DNA from: Methanobacteriota archaeon
GTDB lineage: Archaea > Thermoplasmatota > Poseidoniia > Poseidoniales > Poseidoniaceae
Direction: 5' to 3'
Assembly: GCA_002723635.1 (NCBI GenBank)
Contig: PBMM01000010.1
Location: 1 to 5,193, forward strand
Length of the DNA stretch: 5,193 nt
Notes under the pieces: generated by a model
Told to the model about the DNA's origin: nothing
Database searches by the model: none
The model's input: the letters and a program-made list of their open reading frames with translations, nothing else
Shown here: positions 4,326-5,193 of the stretch, in pieces
Layout: every line of letters begins with the position of its first letter
How positions within the stretch are numbered: position 1 is the first letter of the stretch
Program-made: the position numbers and the translations under genes

Positions 4326-5193
4326 GTCGAGGCACGCTCAACATCGGGCTGCTGACGCTCATCTTGTTGCTGCTGACGGCGGTCACGCTGAATGATTTGG
4401 CCGCTGGCCAATGGTCACGTTTCGACGGAGGATGGGACAACCTGCGTCGCTTGGTCACCGAAAGCCTCTGGCCACCCGACACGGCCGTGCTGAAGGCTCG
4501 AAATTATCCACCGTGTGAAGCAGCGTTTGGTTTTCTTTGTTCCAAAGCCTACTTTGGAATGGTTGAAACCCTGAAAATGGCCTTCGTGGGGACCGTCATC
4601 GGTTTTCTTGGCGCCATCGTATTGGCTCCTTTGGCAGCGACCAACCTCTCGCCCGTTTGGGTGGGAAGCCCTGCCCGCCTGATCCTAGCAGGCATGCGCA
4701 GCCTTCCAAGCATCATTTGGGCCATCCTCTTCGTGGCCATTGTCGGCCTCGGGCCGCTTGCAGGCGTCCTCGCCATGGCCTTCTACACGGTGGGGTACCT
4801 TGGCAAGCTCCAGTTCGAGTCCTTTGAGGGCCTGGCCAACGGGCCACTTGAAGCCGCCCGAGCCATGGGGATGAACCGAACGCAGACCTTCCTTTTCGTG
4901 GTCGTACCCGAATCCGCGAACGGGCTCATCAGTCAGGTGTTGTTCATGTTCGAGTACAACGTCCGCCACGGCAGTGTGCTCGGTTTGGTGGGAGCAGGCG
5001 GCATCGGGTACTACCTGCAGTACTACCTTGGATTTCTCCTGTACGACGCGGTGATGTCACTCATCATCGTCATCTTCGTCGTCGTGGTGTGCATTGAAGC
5101 AGTCTCAAGGCGCCTTCGTTCCTTCCTCTCAGAGTCCGATGACGTGCCAAAGGCCAGTTGGATGTCCGTCCTCATGAGCCCAGACCAAGCGAT
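4322..5193 (+). CDS. phnE: ABC transporter permease, phosphonate-type (PhnE-like), C-terminus cut by window edge
   Basis: The frame is open from the ATG at 4322 to the window end (290 codons), with no stop seen. The product is an inner-membrane permease of the BPD/MetI fold. It has a first membrane helix at about 8-28, a roughly 50-residue loop, helices near 80-106, 119-143 and 146-161, the coupling-helix EAA region EAARAMGMNRTQTFLFVVVP (177-196) that docks on the ATPase, the PhnE hallmark FEYNVRHGSVLGLVGAGGIG (210-229), and a final helix near 243-261. The FExNxR...VLGLVGAGGIG pattern is strongly typical of phosphonate permeases, so PhnE is well supported as a family; the actual substrate is not. 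The first loop, expected outside the cell, carries two cysteines (65 and 73). About 30 hydrophilic residues follow the last helix before the cut. It is translated from an ATGA overlap with phnC. Confidence 0.88.
   Translation, partial: MSRGTLNIGLLTLILLLLTAVTLNDLAAGQWSRFDGGWDNLRRLVTESLWPPDTAVLKARNYPPCEAAFGFLCSKAYFGMVETLKMAFVGTVIGFLGAIVLAPLAATNLSPVWVGSPARLILAGMRSLPSIIWAILFVAIVGLGPLAGVLAMAFYTVGYLGKLQFESFEGLANGPLEAARAMGMNRTQTFLFVVVPESANGLISQVLFMFEYNVRHGSVLGLVGAGGIGYYLQYYLGFLLYDAVMSLIIVIFVVVVCIEAVSRRLRSFLSESDDVPKASWMSVLMSPDQA

Noticed and set aside
4685..4969. Minus-strand frame of 94 codons
   Set aside because: Antisense to the PhnE-like permease over its conserved EAA region; no independent support.

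Overview
The window is archaeal. It carries ribosomal protein L15e, a family found in archaea and eukaryotes but not bacteria, in a tightly packed GC-rich layout. Several starts are preceded by GAGGTG or AGGAGG, which complement the archaeal 16S rRNA tail. A euryarchaeal or marine Thermoplasmatota-type (Poseidoniales-like) source would fit, but nothing in the window fixes the lineage.

Layout. Positions 1-1807 on the minus strand hold a three-gene block read from right to left: L15e, then a small PRC-barrel protein, then a ribonuclease Z-type metallo-beta-lactamase that runs off the left edge. A GC-rich hairpin covers the ribosome binding site of the PRC-barrel gene. Its stop codon in turn overlaps the ribosome binding site of the RNase Z gene. 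The block looks like a translation and RNA-maturation operon. A 224-bp divergent intergenic region (1808-2031) separates it from a plus-strand gene for a compact SerK/ParB-fold protein (putative free-serine kinase family). That gene meets a minus-strand single-domain rhodanese tail to tail with a 2-nt gap. The rhodanese 5' end overlaps the 5' end of a plus-strand SpoU/TrmH-family RNA 2'-O-methyltransferase.

From 3654 to the right edge lies a phosphonate-type ABC importer. A PhnC-like ATPase overlaps a PhnE-like permease by ATGA; the permease is cut by the window end. No binding protein (PhnD) is seen in the window.

The points most worth a second look are: (1) the RNase Z homologue, which keeps the metal ligands and signature motifs but has no room for the tRNA-binding arm and has about 45 extra residues elsewhere; (2) the start-proximal hairpin hiding the PRC-barrel Shine-Dalgarno; (3) the compact SerK-like protein, which keeps the catalytic motifs but lacks the large middle segment of Thermococcus SerK. 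I see no CRISPR array, mobile element, tRNA or rRNA. Apart from these points the region looks like an ordinary compact archaeal chromosome.
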